This document shows positions 63,491-64,000 of a DNA stretch of 64,000 bases, in pieces (position 1 is the first letter of the stretch; the number at the start of each line of letters is the position of its first letter). The DNA is from Bifidobacterium platyrrhinorum (GTDB lineage: Bacteria > Actinomycetota > Actinomycetes > Actinomycetales > Bifidobacteriaceae): assembly GCF_010667645.1 (NCBI RefSeq), contig NZ_WHZV01000002.1, positions 161,990 through 225,989 on the forward strand. Direction: 5' to 3'. Under the pieces are notes generated by a model. That model had not been told where the DNA came from and searched no databases. It saw only the letters and a program-made list of their open reading frames with translations. Both the position numbers and the translations under genes were made by a program.

Positions 63491-63541
63491 GGGATTTCAG
63501 TGAAGAGGAATCCCGCGTATCCGGAGGGATTTTCGAAGGCG
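63491..63541 (+). promoter_or_regulatory. Conserved leader RNA of InlB-like gene 2
   Basis: The 8-bp hairpin GGGATTTC (63491-63498) / GGAATCCC (63507-63514, one T-G wobble) has 8-nt loop AGTGAAGA. After 13 nt comes GATTTTCGAAGGCG (63528-63541), 57 nt before the start. It is the counterpart of 57576-57628. Confidence 0.7.
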
Positions 63542-63598
63542 CCTGATGGGGACTGATAACTCAAGGAGATAGTAGGAAAGTACTGTCGAGGTACCATC

Positions 63599-64000
63599 AT
63601 GACTTTGAAGAAGATTATCGCGGGCGCCACCGCGATCGCCGCGCTGGCGGTCCTGGCGCCTATGACGGCCCAGGCCGCGGAGAACGCGCCGGCCGCCGCC
63701 GCAACGACCAGCGAGACCACCGCAAAGCTCGCCACCGTGCACTTTATGTCGGCGGACGGCACCCTGATTCAGGATGTCGCCTATAATGCGGGCACTCAGA
63801 CGTTCGCCACCTACACCGCCGGCATCCAGGCTCCGGCGGTCGAGGGCAAGGTGTTCGCGGGCTGGGCGTTCGCGTCCAACGAGGGCGACAAGCTGGTCGA
63901 TCCCACGCAGACCGTGTCCGGTGACATCTATGTCTACGCGACCTACAAGGATGTTCCGGCTGCCAAGGATGCGACCGTGTCGTTCTACGGCGCGGACCAG
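63599..64000 (+). CDS. Secreted InlB-like repeat protein, N-terminal part
   Basis: The frame is open to the window end (134 codons). A signal peptide is clear (TLKKIIAGATAIAALAVLAP, then MTAQAAENAP), closely parallel to the one at 57685. A repeat follows: ATVHFMSADGTLIQDVAYNA, then GKVFAGWAFASNEGDKLVDP and IYVYATYKD, the Listeria-Bacteroides pattern ending in YAxY instead of YAQW. A second repeat begins at ATVSFYGADQ. It is a paralogue of the gene at 57685 with the same leader architecture. The start follows TCGAGGTACC. Confidence 0.85.
   Translation, partial: MTLKKIIAGATAIAALAVLAPMTAQAAENAPAAAATTSETTAKLATVHFMSADGTLIQDVAYNAGTQTFATYTAGIQAPAVEGKVFAGWAFASNEGDKLVDPTQTVSGDIYVYATYKDVPAAKDATVSFYGADQ

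Overview
The window is a stretch of chromosome from a high-GC actinobacterium, almost certainly a Bifidobacterium. The main reasons are a single-polypeptide type I fatty acid synthase of about 3,167 residues next to biotin-dependent acyl-CoA carboxylase genes and acpS, an amylosucrase-type GH13 enzyme, a glucose-type PTS permease, a BioY biotin transporter, and the tRNA-Trp/secE/nusG gene order. Species cannot be fixed from sequence inspection alone. Both window ends cut a gene: a fumarylacetoacetate hydrolase-like gene on the left and a secreted repeat protein on the right.

Layout. 1-7.4 kb: end of the FAH-family gene, a PTS pair (EIICB, EIIA), the hom-thrB threonine operon and a Maf-Nudix fusion. 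7.4-11.5 kb: a large alanine-rich coiled-coil surface protein with a sortase-like C-terminus, and an AEC-family permease. 11.6-22.7 kb: dapE, RNase E/G with a long charged N-terminal tail, rplU-rpmA-obgE-proB, a membrane-anchored polysaccharide deacetylase and a class I aminotransferase. 22.8-28.5 kb: tRNA-Trp-secE-nusG, then a sodium:solute symporter and a small membrane protein inserted before rplK-rplA. 28.5-47.8 kb: a lipid/biotin block made of a PucR/FasR-like regulator, a large membrane protein, a degenerate BirA paralogue, bioY, accBC, accD, the type I FAS and acpS. 48-51.5 kb: the amylosucrase with two operator-like palindromes, an array of inverted repeats and a second, canonical BirA. 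51.7-57.4 kb: tRNA-Gly, a repeat-rich gene desert, a small membrane protein, rpsO and pnp. 57.4-64 kb: two paralogous InlB-type repeat surface proteins, each preceded by an 11-bp homopolymer tract and a shared leader hairpin, with an orphan XRE regulator, a Cys/Met-type PLP enzyme and structured intergenic elements between them.

How the genes work together. Biotin enters through BioY and is attached by BirA to the BCCP domain of AccBC. AccBC/AccD supplies malonyl-CoA to the FAS, whose ACP domain is activated by AcpS. A FasR-like regulator lies close by. RNase E/G and PNPase carry the same kind of Arg/Asp-rich disordered tail, at opposite ends, which suggests a shared RNA-decay assembly.

The most unusual content is not protein-coding. 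(1) A conserved leader RNA sits upstream of both InlB-like genes, with a covarying hairpin and an invariant GATTTTCGAAGGCG box 56-57 nt before the start codon. (2) Two roughly 100-nt elements at 60161 and 60997 have compensatory changes in their stems, and their invariant loop is complementary to that leader box. (3) A family of short palindromes (variable stem, CC-NNT-GG core) includes two copies inserted in frame in FAS linkers. (4) There are several further inverted-repeat arrays.
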